This document shows, piece after piece, positions 10,728-18,797 of a DNA stretch of 62,914 nucleotides. The stretch spans positions 79,986 to 142,899 of the forward strand of contig NHHR02000013.1 of assembly GCA_002170885.2 (NCBI GenBank), written 5' to 3'. The translations under genes were made by a program, and so were the position numbers. The notes below the pieces were generated by a model. It was not told the origin of the DNA, did not search any database, and saw only the letters and a program-made list of their open reading frames with translations. The DNA is from Rhizobiales bacterium TMED168. Its GTDB lineage: Bacteria; Pseudomonadota; Alphaproteobacteria; MED-G09. Each line of letters opens with the position of its first letter. Position 1 is the first letter of the stretch.

Positions 10728-11670
10728 AAGCCTGGACTATTTTAGTAACTAAATTATGCCTTGTAATATCAGTATTCTTAAAAAGGACTTTTCCAATTTC
10801 GTTTATTCTAGGCATAATATTAAGGATTTCTTTAAGGCCGGATTTTTCTCCTCTTGGTAAATCTATTTGAGTTGAATCACCAACGACAACCATTTTAGAA
10901 TTCTTTCCAAGTCTTGTTAAAAACATCTTCATCTGCATAGATGATGAATTTTGAGCCTCATCGAGAATAATATATGAATTTTCTAATGTTCTTCCCCTCA
11001 TAAAGGCTAAAGGTGCAATCTCAATTGTATTATTTTCTAAATATCTCTCTAAAGTTTTAGATGGAATTAAATCATTTAAGGCATCGTAAAGAGGTCTTAA
11101 GTATGGATCAATTTTTTCCTTTAAATCCCCTGGCAGGAAACCAAGCCTTTCACCTGCCTCAACCGCAGGTCTTGAAAGGATAATTTTCGATACCTCTTTC
11201 TTTATTAAAGCCTCAACCGCACATGCTACCGCCAAATATGTTTTACCAGTCCCGGCAGGGCCGACACCAAAAATAAGATCTTTTTCTTTAATTAAATTTA
11301 CGAATTTTAATTGATTCTGAGACCTAGGATAAATATTCTTTCTCTTAGTTTTTATAAGAACTGTATTCAAATCTTTTGCATCTGAGTTATTAGAGTTTCT
11401 TGAAATATTATCAAAAATCTCTTCATTGATTTTTTTTCCATTAGCTAATTTTTTATAAATATCTGAAATTAATTTGCTGGCTGAAGAACAAGCTTCTTGA
11501 TTTCCCCTTAACTCTATTAGATTCCCCCTATAGGAAATGTGTATACCAAAATTATTTTCAATCTTAGCTAAATTTTCATCATGTTGCCCATATAGGTCAA
11601 CAAGAACCTTGTTATCCTCTAACTCCAAAATTTGACTTACATCATTTAATTGACTCTTTGTGGTTTTCAT
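10690..11670 (-). CDS. phoH: PhoH-family ATPase
   Basis: P-loop ATPase of the PhoH/YbeZ type, thought to act with YbeY in RNA metabolism. The Walker A motif GPAGTGKT lies in the middle and the Walker B-like ILDEAQN follows; a KH-like RNA-binding stretch precedes them. An upstream in-frame start at 11721 would overlap miaB by 44 bp; the ATG at 11670, 7 bp after the miaB stop, gives MKTTKSQL and is preferred (326 residues). The function of the family is still only partly known. Confidence 0.92.
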   Translation of the reverse strand: MKTTKSQLNDVSQILELEDNKVLVDLYGQHDENLAKIENNFGIHISYRGNLIELRGNQEACSSASKLISDIYKKLANGKKINEEIFDNISRNSNNSDAKDLNTVLIKTKRKNIYPRSQNQLKFVNLIKEKDLIFGVGPAGTGKTYLAVACAVEALIKKEVSKIILSRPAVEAGERLGFLPGDLKEKIDPYLRPLYDALNDLIPSKTLERYLENNTIEIAPLAFMRGRTLENSYIILDEAQNSSSMQMKMFLTRLGKNSKMVVVGDSTQIDLPRGEKSGLKEILNIMPRINEIGKVLFKNTDITRHNLVTKIVQAYEKNNKASKKSE

Positions 11671-11677
11671 CTTTTTT

Positions 11678-13027
11678 TTACAATATAGTTCCTTCAAGAC
11701 TGTTGTTTCTGGCTTCAACAATTCTTACTTTGACATTCTTGCCAATGAAAGATTCTTTTCCAGTCATATGAACGGACTGAAAGTATGATGATCTACCAGT
11801 AAGTCTATTTTCACCAACACCTTTTTTTTCAACCAAAACATCTATTTCCTTCTCAATAAGTCTTTCATTAAATTCTCTAGTTTGTTTCTTTATTAATTCT
11901 TGAAGTAATTTTAATCTAATGCTTTTAACTTCCTCATCTATTTGATCATCCCTTAAGGCAGCAGGGGTACCAGGACGGGGTGAATATTTAAAGCTGTATG
12001 CATGGGCATATTTCACCCTCTTTATAATTTTAAGAGTATCTTCAAAATCACTATCTGTTTCACCAGGAAAACCAACTATAAAATCGCCAGAAATGGCAAT
12101 ATCTTCTCTGTATTCTCTTGTCTTAGATATTATATCCAAGTACTCTTCCGAAGTATAATTTCTATTCATTTCTTTTAAAACTTTATTCGAACCAGATTGT
12201 ACAGGAAGATGAAGATATGGCTGTAATTTTTTTATATCTCTATGAGCTATCATTAACTCATTAGTCATATCTCTTGGGTGACTAGTGATATACCTTATAC
12301 GATCAATTTCTAATTTTGCTATTTCATTAATAAGCTCAGGGAAGGTAATTTTATTACCGTTCTCAAAATTTTGTGACCAAGCATTCACATTCTGACCCAA
12401 TAAAATAATTTCTTTGGCACCTAAGCTTATTAATTCTTTAGCCTCACTTATAATCTGCTTTGCAGTTCTGGAAACTTCAACTCCCCTTGTATATGGAACA
12501 ACACAGAAAGAACAAAATTTATCACAACCTTCTTGAACGGAAAGCAATGAACTTATAGAAGTTAAATTTTTTCTACCTTTTAATTTATCAAATTTATCTA
12601 TTTCAGGAATATCAATATTAACTAATTTTTTTATAGGTAAGCCAGGCTTTGTTTCAATTTCTTCTAACATTTGTGGTAACTGATGATAGGTCAGGGGACC
12701 AAAAACTAAGTCTACAATTGGTGACCTTTTTATTATTTCATGCCCCTCTGCTTGCCCAACACAGCCAGCCACTGCCACTTTAATATCTTTCTTAGAGTTA
12801 ATATTAATTTTTTTTAATCTTCCAAGCTCTGAATAAATTTTTTCTGCTGCTTTTTCTCTAATATGACAAGTATTTAATATTATAAGATCAGCTTGCCTAG
12901 GTTCATCTACAGAGGAATAATTATGTTTTTCAAGTATCTCTATCATTCTCTCAGAGTCATATTCATTCATCTGACAGCCATAGCTTTTAATAAAGAGACT
13001 TCTTTTTTTATCTTGAGTAATTTGCAT
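11678..13027 (-). CDS. miaB: tRNA-2-methylthio-N6-dimethylallyladenosine synthase MiaB
   Basis: Radical-SAM methylthiotransferase acting on i6A37 of tRNAs. It has 449 residues. The N-terminal auxiliary cluster cysteines are Cys18, Cys54 and Cys89; the radical SAM motif CxxxCxxC is at Cys168, Cys172 and Cys175 (GCDKFCSFC). A C-terminal TRAM-like domain ends the protein. It sits 5 bp after fur and overlaps the start region of phoH. An Fe-S carrier of the Nfu type is encoded about 2 kb upstream in the same direction. Confidence 0.96.
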   Translation of the reverse strand: MQITQDKKRSLFIKSYGCQMNEYDSERMIEILEKHNYSSVDEPRQADLIILNTCHIREKAAEKIYSELGRLKKININSKKDIKVAVAGCVGQAEGHEIIKRSPIVDLVFGPLTYHQLPQMLEEIETKPGLPIKKLVNIDIPEIDKFDKLKGRKNLTSISSLLSVQEGCDKFCSFCVVPYTRGVEVSRTAKQIISEAKELISLGAKEIILLGQNVNAWSQNFENGNKITFPELINEIAKLEIDRIRYITSHPRDMTNELMIAHRDIKKLQPYLHLPVQSGSNKVLKEMNRNYTSEEYLDIISKTREYREDIAISGDFIVGFPGETDSDFEDTLKIIKRVKYAHAYSFKYSPRPGTPAALRDDQIDEEVKSIRLKLLQELIKKQTREFNERLIEKEIDVLVEKKGVGENRLTGRSSYFQSVHMTGKESFIGKNVKVRIVEARNNSLEGTIL

Positions 13028-13032
13028 ATATT

Positions 13033-13449
13033 TTATTTAATTGTCTTAACTTTAGGTCTTCCATAAAGTTCAAGCCTATGATCAACTAATTCGAAACCAA
13101 GTGACTCGGCAATTTTCTCTTGAATAATCTCAATTTCATCGTTAGTAAATTCAATGATATCACCGCTTTCAATATCTATAAGATGATCATGGTGTTCACT
13201 TGTATCAACATTTTCGTAACGAGACCGACCATCTTTAAATTCATGACGGACAAGTATACCTGCTTCTTCAAAAAGTCTTACAGTTCTATAGACGGTTGCA
13301 ACAGAAATATTATCATCAATAAGACATGCTCTTTTATGGAGCTCCTCGACATCAGGATGATCATCAGCACTATCTAAAATTTTGGCAATGACTCTTCGTT
13401 GATCTGTCATTCTCATAGATTTTTTTTCACACATTTCTTCAATTGTCAT
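13033..13449 (-). CDS. fur: Fur-family metal-responsive regulator
   Basis: Winged-helix repressor of 138 residues with the DNA-recognition helix around ISVATVYRTVRLFEE (48-62) and the metal-site motif HHDHLI at 86-91. The second-half CxxC structural zinc motif of E. coli Fur is missing; the protein has only Cys7 and Cys42. I recall alphaproteobacterial Fur/Mur proteins also lacking it. It could sense Fe or Mn; the sequence does not decide. It lies in the rimI-fur-miaB series with tight spacing and no separate promoter evident. Confidence 0.88.
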   Translation of the reverse strand: MTIEEMCEKKSMRMTDQRRVIAKILDSADDHPDVEELHKRACLIDDNISVATVYRTVRLFEEAGILVRHEFKDGRSRYENVDTSEHHDHLIDIESGDIIEFTNDEIEIIQEKIAESLGFELVDHRLELYGRPKVKTIK

Positions 13450-13461
13450 TCTATTACCATA

Positions 13462-13950
13462 TCAAGAATATTTTTTATTGTAATCACCAAAATAAACTTT
13501 TGATAATAACAAGCCATCTTCTTTTCCATTATCAGTATTATAATACTTTTTTAAAACTTTTAAGTCTTTAAAGCCAAATTTTTTATAAAAAAGTATTGCT
13601 TTGTAATTATTTTTATTGACTTCAAGTAATATTCTTTTTTTTCTACTTTTTAAAATAATTTCATCAATTTTTTTAAACAAAATTGAGCCAATACCATTTC
13701 TTCTTATAGAATTTAGAACCCCGAATGATAAAATTTCATCTTCATCACCTAATGATCTCATTAAAATATAACCTTTTGGAATAGAATTTTTCTTCGCAAT
13801 ACAGCCATAGCCTTGACCACTTTCTAACAAATGCAATAATGACTTATACTCCCAAATAGGTTCTCCACAGTCATCCTGAATTTTTTGAATAAATAAAATA
13901 TTATCCTTATTCAAAGACTCAATTACTATATTTCTTTCTTTACAAACCAA
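13462..13950 (-). CDS. rimI: RimI-like GNAT N-acetyltransferase
   Basis: GNAT-fold acetyltransferase of 162 residues; the acetyl-CoA loop is IRRNGIGSILF near 85. Position directly after tsaB matches the tsaB-rimI pair of many bacteria, where RimI acetylates ribosomal protein S18. The frame begins with TTG at 13950, with AAAGGA about seven bases before it, overlapping the tsaB end by 25 bp. Sequence similarity of GNATs is weak, so the RimI name rests partly on context. Confidence 0.8.
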   Translation of the reverse strand: MVCKERNIVIESLNKDNILFIQKIQDDCGEPIWEYKSLLHLLESGQGYGCIAKKNSIPKGYILMRSLGDEDEILSFGVLNSIRRNGIGSILFKKIDEIILKSRKKRILLEVNKNNYKAILFYKKFGFKDLKVLKKYYNTDNGKEDGLLLSKVYFGDYNKKYS

Positions 13951-14600
13951 GATATATCCTTTTTTTCAGCTATAGGATTTGATAAATATAATGGAGATAT
14001 ATCATTATATTCATTAAAATTTTTCTTGATGTGTAAGAGTACTTTCTGAAAATCTATTACACTATCCTCATAAAATGTTAAATTTTTTTTATTAAGTACC
14101 TTAGCAATTTCAAAAGATCCAGGCCCTAAGAGTAAAAGATCTTCGTTTCCTACTAGATCATTAATACCTTCTAATTTAGACTTAAAAGGATTCCCAAGTG
14201 CTTCAAAAGAATGGCTAAAGAATTGTAAAAAAAATTCATTTTTAAAACTTTTCAGTGAGGTTAAAAATCTTTGATTTTCCTTACATCTTTTTTCTTGACC
14301 AATTGTAATTGCTTCCAATGCTGAAATACCATAAACAGGCGTGGATTTACTTTTTGATAATCCAAGACTAAATGCAATACCAACTCTTATACTTGTATAA
14401 TTGCCTGGACCTGTAATAGTTATTATACCGGATATATCATTTATATTTAAACATGAAAACTCTAGAGATTTTTTGACTAATATTGATATTATATCAGATG
14501 GAGGATGAATGGAATCTTCCAGAGTAATAATATTCTTTTTTTCAGACGCAAGACTTATGGAACAAGAATTTAAGGAAGTGTTAATACAAAGAAAAGTCAA
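13926..14600 (-). CDS. tsaB: tRNA t6A biosynthesis protein TsaB
   Basis: Partner of TsaD and TsaE in making threonylcarbamoyl-A37 in tRNAs. It has 224 residues with an ASKHA-type fold: FLCINTSLNSCSISLA at the start and GPGNYTSIRVGIAFSLGLS around 67-85. The start is TTG at 14600, just after the upstream nitroreductase stop; no ATG is available near the N-terminus. The C-terminal half is less conserved, as usual. TsaD and TsaE genes are not in the window. Confidence 0.92.
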   Translation of the reverse strand: MTFLCINTSLNSCSISLASEKKNIITLEDSIHPPSDIISILVKKSLEFSCLNINDISGIITITGPGNYTSIRVGIAFSLGLSKSKSTPVYGISALEAITIGQEKRCKENQRFLTSLKSFKNEFFLQFFSHSFEALGNPFKSKLEGINDLVGNEDLLLLGPGSFEIAKVLNKKNLTFYEDSVIDFQKVLLHIKKNFNEYNDISPLYLSNPIAEKKDISWFVKKEI

Positions 14601-14602
14601 AA

Positions 14603-15193
14603 TTATAATATCTCACATATCTCTTCGAACTCAAATCTTGGGGATCTTGAAAAAAGTTTTGAATTATCTCCATAGCCAATATTGCACAAAAAATTTGATT
14701 TAATATTAGTACCTTTGAAAAATTCTTTATCTACTCCTTCCTGATCAAATCCTGACATTGGTCCACAATCAAGGCCTAATGATCTAGCTGCAATTAGAAA
14801 ATATGCACCCTGCATAGATCCGTTCCTGAAAGCTGTTTCTTTAGCAACTTCAGATGAGTTATTAAACCAACTTTTCGCATCCTGATTATGAGGAAATAAT
14901 CTAGGCAAATAATCATAAAAATTATTATCATATCCAATAATAGCCGTTACAGGGGCAGTCTTAGTTTTTAAAAAGTTAGACTCTATAACTAATGAAAGAA
15001 GTCTCCTTTTTGCATCTTCAGACTTAACGAAGATAATTCTTGCCGGTGAACAGTTTGCGCTTGTTGGACCCCATTTCATTAAATTATAAATTTCTTTTAA
15101 AATTTCATCCGAAACATCTTTGTTTAACCAATCATTGTGCGTTCTTGCATTACTAAAAATTAAATCTTTATTATTTAAATCAGATACTGACAC
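14603..15193 (-). CDS. Nitroreductase-family protein, RutE-like (malonic semialdehyde reductase type)
   Basis: FMN-dependent oxidoreductase of 196 residues. It has the RutE-group features ARTHNDW near 17, [36 protein letters not shown] and [10 protein letters not shown]. In E. coli RutE reduces malonic semialdehyde from pyrimidine breakdown, but no other rut gene is near, so the substrate here is unknown. GTG start at 15193; it overlaps the nfu gene by 14 bp, implying coupled translation with an Fe-S carrier. Confidence 0.82.
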   Translation of the reverse strand: MSVSDLNNKDLIFSNARTHNDWLNKDVSDEILKEIYNLMKWGPTSANCSPARIIFVKSEDAKRRLLSLVIESNFLKTKTAPVTAIIGYDNNFYDYLPRLFPHNQDAKSWFNNSSEVAKETAFRNGSMQGAYFLIAARSLGLDCGPMSGFDQEGVDKEFFKGTNIKSNFLCNIGYGDNSKLFSRSPRFEFEEICEIL

Positions 15194-15725
15194 CTTGAAC
15201 CTCAGGAATATAATGTTTTAAAAGATTCTCAACACCATTTTTTAAAGTCATAGTTGATGATGGACAGCCGTCACATGATCCCTTCATGCTGACATAAACA
15301 ATACCATCCTTAAAGTTTTCAAAAACTATATCACCGCCATCTTGAGCTACTGCAGGCCTAACATGAGTGGATATTATATCTTTAATTTTTTCAGATAATG
15401 GATCCAAGGTTTCTGAATTATCGTCTTGGTTAAAATCATCAATAAAAATTGGACTTTCAGATACATAATGATTCATAATTATACTTAAAATTGATGGTTT
15501 AATATTTTGCCATTCAGTATTTTCTATAGTTATTGTTAAAAAGTCATAGCCATAAAAAACTCCAATAACTCCATCAATATCAAATAATGCTTGGGCTAGC
15601 GGAGAGGAGGATGCTTCCTCTAGATCTTTAAAATAAAAAGTTTTACCAACTTCACCTGTAACATCCTTACCAGGAATAAATTTTAAAGTTGCAGGATTTG
15701 GGGTTTCCTCAGTTTGAATAAACAT
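15180..15725 (-). CDS. NifU-like Fe-S carrier protein (Nfu type)
   Basis: Delivers Fe-S clusters to target enzymes. It has 181 residues: an N-terminal Nfu_N domain ([18 protein letters not shown] at the start) and a C-terminal NifU domain with the cluster-binding CxxC at Cys151 and Cys154 ([10 protein letters not shown]). This is the arrangement of alphaproteobacterial and mitochondrial NFU1 proteins. The ATG has GGAGAA just upstream. MiaB, downstream in the same direction, and Nth elsewhere in the window are Fe-S enzymes. Confidence 0.93.
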   Translation of the reverse strand: MFIQTEETPNPATLKFIPGKDVTGEVGKTFYFKDLEEASSSPLAQALFDIDGVIGVFYGYDFLTITIENTEWQNIKPSILSIIMNHYVSESPIFIDDFNQDDNSETLDPLSEKIKDIISTHVRPAVAQDGGDIVFENFKDGIVYVSMKGSCDGCPSSTMTLKNGVENLLKHYIPEVQGVSI

Positions 15726-15736
15726 AATTTCTCCTT

Positions 15737-16210
15737 CTATACATTTTTAAAACCAGCAAGTTTATCAACATCATTATTAGATAAATTGCCAGGTATAACA
15801 ACCACAGGTATTGAATATCCCTCACCAGAAATAGTTTCTACCAACACACCAGGGTTTTTATCTTTCTTATTTGAGGCTAAAATAAGCAAAGAAATAGAAT
15901 TATCAAGTTTAATTAAATTTTTAACAACATCTAATTTAGAACCGTGCTCAATAACATAATCGCATGATATATCTGAGTAGGATTTAATATCAATGGCGAG
16001 CTCTTCTAAAGCCTTTCTTGACTCTTTTTCAATATCATTGATCATTTTATTATTTATGCTTAACCAATAAGTAAACTCTGCAGTATCAACTGTAGCAACA
16101 ATTAATAAACCAGCATTATTTATTTTAGCCCTTCTTGCAGCATATCTAACAGCTGATTTACATTCATCAGTTCCATCAAAAACAGCTAAAAAAATTTCTT
16201 TCAATTTCAC
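15737..16210 (-). CDS. Universal stress protein (UspA-like)
   Basis: Single Usp domain of 157 residues: beta-strand opening EIFLAVFDGTDECKSAVRYA, later VVVIPGN. The late G-x2-G-x9-G ATP-binding loop is not clear (VETISGEGYSIPVVVIPG), so nucleotide binding is uncertain. GTG start at 16210. It sits 14 bp after trpS and 12 bp before nfu, as in many alphaproteobacteria where a usp gene separates trpS from nfu. Confidence 0.87.
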   Translation of the reverse strand: MKLKEIFLAVFDGTDECKSAVRYAARRAKINNAGLLIVATVDTAEFTYWLSINNKMINDIEKESRKALEELAIDIKSYSDISCDYVIEHGSKLDVVKNLIKLDNSISLLILASNKKDKNPGVLVETISGEGYSIPVVVIPGNLSNNDVDKLAGFKNV

Positions 16211-16223
16211 CTCTTTTAATTAC

Positions 16224-17252
16224 TTAACCTAAACCAATTATATCCTTGATCTTTTTCATATTAATTTCAGATCTTCCAATTGCTTCCTCAGTTCCTTTTT
16301 TCATAATTTCCTTAAGATAAATATGATCTTTGTTCAACCTAATCAATTCATTTCTTATTGGCTCAATAACCATTATAATAATATCAGATAAATCTTTCTT
16401 AAATTGAGATAACTGTTTTCCTGAGTAATCATTTAGAGCATTACTTATATTTGAATCTGAAAGTGATGAGAAAATTGATAGTAGATTATATACCTCAGGT
16501 CTTGATTCAAGCTCTTCTATTTTTTCTGGCATCGCAAGAGGATCGGTTTTGGCCTTAGCTATTTTCTTTATTATCATATCATTACTATCCCTAAACTCTA
16601 TACGACTCATTGATGATAAATCTGATTTTGACATTTTTTTTGTCCCATCCCTTAACGACATTACTCGAGAGGATTTTTCTAGAATTAAAGGCTCTGGGAT
16701 AGGGAAAAAATTATTCCCACCAAAATCTGAATAATCATTATTAAACTTTTGAGCAATATCACGAGTAAGCTCTAAATGTTGTTTTTGATCATCTCCAACA
16801 GGTACTAAATCTGAGAAATAAAGAAGAATATCTGAGGCCATAAGATTTGGATAAGTGTATAAACCAGAAGATACATTTTCTCTATTCTTACCAGCTTTCT
16901 CTTTAAATTGTGTCATTCTATTAAGCCAACCAATTCTAGTTATACAATTAAAAATCCAAGCAAGTTCAGAATGTTGAGGTACCGTAGATTGAACAAATAT
17001 AGTAGATTTTTTTGGATCGATTCCTGAAGCCAAATAAATAGAAGCCACATCTATTATATTTGCTTTTAAATCATCTGGATTTTGCCAGACTGTAATAGCA
17101 TGAAGATCAACTATACAATATAAACAATCATGATCGTCTTGAAGATTAACAAAATTCTTTATTGCCCCTAAGTAGTTACCAAGATGCAGAGCTCCGGTTG
17201 GTTGAACACCCGAGAAGACTATTTTCTTTTTATCCTTCAAATTATTTCCCAT
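16224..17252 (-). CDS. trpS: Tryptophanyl-tRNA synthetase
   Basis: Class I aminoacyl-tRNA synthetase charging tRNA-Trp. It has 342 residues, normal length. The HIGH-type motif is HLGN at 23-26 (GALHLGNYLGA) and the KMSKS motif is at 206-210. It lies 6 bp after murJ, and the glnD-murJ-trpS-usp-nfu order is alphaproteobacterial. No T-box or leader peptide region exists upstream because the spacing is too small. Confidence 0.96.
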   Translation of the reverse strand: MGNNLKDKKKIVFSGVQPTGALHLGNYLGAIKNFVNLQDDHDCLYCIVDLHAITVWQNPDDLKANIIDVASIYLASGIDPKKSTIFVQSTVPQHSELAWIFNCITRIGWLNRMTQFKEKAGKNRENVSSGLYTYPNLMASDILLYFSDLVPVGDDQKQHLELTRDIAQKFNNDYSDFGGNNFFPIPEPLILEKSSRVMSLRDGTKKMSKSDLSSMSRIEFRDSNDMIIKKIAKAKTDPLAMPEKIEELESRPEVYNLLSIFSSLSDSNISNALNDYSGKQLSQFKKDLSDIIIMVIEPIRNELIRLNKDHIYLKEIMKKGTEEAIGRSEINMKKIKDIIGLG

Positions 17253-17258
17253 TTAAAA

Positions 17259-18797
17259 TTAACTTTGGATTATACCAATTATATCATTTTTATTAAATAC
17301 ACCTAATATAAACAGAGTTAAAAAATAAATAGATGCTCCGGAAATTACTAAAATCATTAATTTTAAAAAAAGTGATATTTGAATAAGAAATTTTGATAAG
17401 ATAATTACATACAAAGCCATAAATGCAGTCGATAAAATGATTTTAAATAGATCCATTTTAAGTCTTTTTGAAGATATTTTAATTTTATATTTTTCTGAAC
17501 CCAATACTAATAAAATAAAATTTATCCAAGAAGAGATAGAAGTGGATAGAGCAATACCAACTACACCAAGTGAGTTAAACAAGAGAATAGCTAAAATTAA
17601 GTTTAGAGCAATTGAAATTAGACTATAAAATAAAGGTGTTTTTGTATCACCAAGGGAATAAAAAATAGGTAAATAAATTTTTATAAGAACAAATGCCGGT
17701 AAACCAGTTGAAAAAGCTATAAGTACTTTTGAAACATTTAGCGTATTTAACTCGCTAAACATTCCATGCTCATAAATTACAGATATTATTGGAGCTGATA
17801 TAATCGAAAGGCCAACCGCCGAGGGTATAATCATTATCAAAGCAAATTTAATAGTATTGCTTATTACTGGATTAATTTTATTAAGATCTTTTTTAATATC
17901 TAAGTTACTTAATGTTGGCAAAAGAACTGTTCCTATTGAAATACCAAATAAAGCCAATGGAAGCTGATATAACCTTTCAGCATAATAAAGAATTGAAATA
18001 CCTCCTTCTACAAAAGAAGCAATTATTCCTGAAAAAATTATATTTGCTTGCATTATAAATCCTGTAATTAGTTGAGGCTTGGCAATTTCTGAAAATTTGA
18101 TAATTGTTTTTAGATTTTTGGGCTTTTTAAAGTTTAATGAATATCCAGCTTTATATAAAAAATAAAAAATTAATAAAAGCTGAATTATTCCAGAAAAAAT
18201 AACACCAAAAGATAATAAATAACCTATAAGAATTGAATCTTTTATTGGTAAAATTAAAACTAAAATTAAAATAATATTGAAAAGTATTGGTAAAAATGAA
18301 GATGCAAAATATCTTCCTAAGGAATTTAATATGCCAATACCTAATGATGATAAAGAGATCAATAAGATATATGGTACAGTAATCCTAGAATAATTAATTG
18401 CTAAATTATATTTCACTGGATCATCTATAAATCCATACGCAATGAAATATATTAAAAGGGGCATCAATATTTGTAATATAGAAGTAATTATGATCATTAA
18501 AATTAAAGATATAAAAAAAATATCTTCAGCAAAATTTAAAGCTATTTTCCTATGAATAAGTAGTTTCTTTGAAAACATTGGAATAAATACTGTTGAGAAA
18601 GCCCCTTCAGCAGTTAGTCTTCTAAATAAATTAGGTATCCTCAATGCAATAATAAAAATATCTGTTATATAACTTACACCTAAAACATTACTTATAAGAA
18701 CATCTCTTAGGAGTCCCAATCCTCTACTTAAAAATGTTAATCCAGAAACTATTAATGTTGGTCTAAAAAAAGATTTTTTTTTTAATTCATTATCCAT
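17259..18797 (-). CDS. murJ: Lipid II flippase MurJ
   Basis: Flips lipid II across the inner membrane for peptidoglycan synthesis. It has 512 residues, with about 14 hydrophobic segments along the whole length. The N-terminal SGLTFLSRGLGLLRDVLISN and FRRLTAEGAFSTVFIPMF are typical MurJ signatures, including the conserved arginines. The start overlaps the glnD stop by 8 bp, so translation is probably coupled. Confidence 0.95.
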   Translation of the reverse strand: MDNELKKKSFFRPTLIVSGLTFLSRGLGLLRDVLISNVLGVSYITDIFIIALRIPNLFRRLTAEGAFSTVFIPMFSKKLLIHRKIALNFAEDIFFISLILMIIITSILQILMPLLIYFIAYGFIDDPVKYNLAINYSRITVPYILLISLSSLGIGILNSLGRYFASSFLPILFNIILILVLILPIKDSILIGYLLSFGVIFSGIIQLLLIFYFLYKAGYSLNFKKPKNLKTIIKFSEIAKPQLITGFIMQANIIFSGIIASFVEGGISILYYAERLYQLPLALFGISIGTVLLPTLSNLDIKKDLNKINPVISNTIKFALIMIIPSAVGLSIISAPIISVIYEHGMFSELNTLNVSKVLIAFSTGLPAFVLIKIYLPIFYSLGDTKTPLFYSLISIALNLILAILLFNSLGVVGIALSTSISSWINFILLVLGSEKYKIKISSKRLKMDLFKIILSTAFMALYVIILSKFLIQISLFLKLMILVISGASIYFLTLFILGVFNKNDIIGIIQS

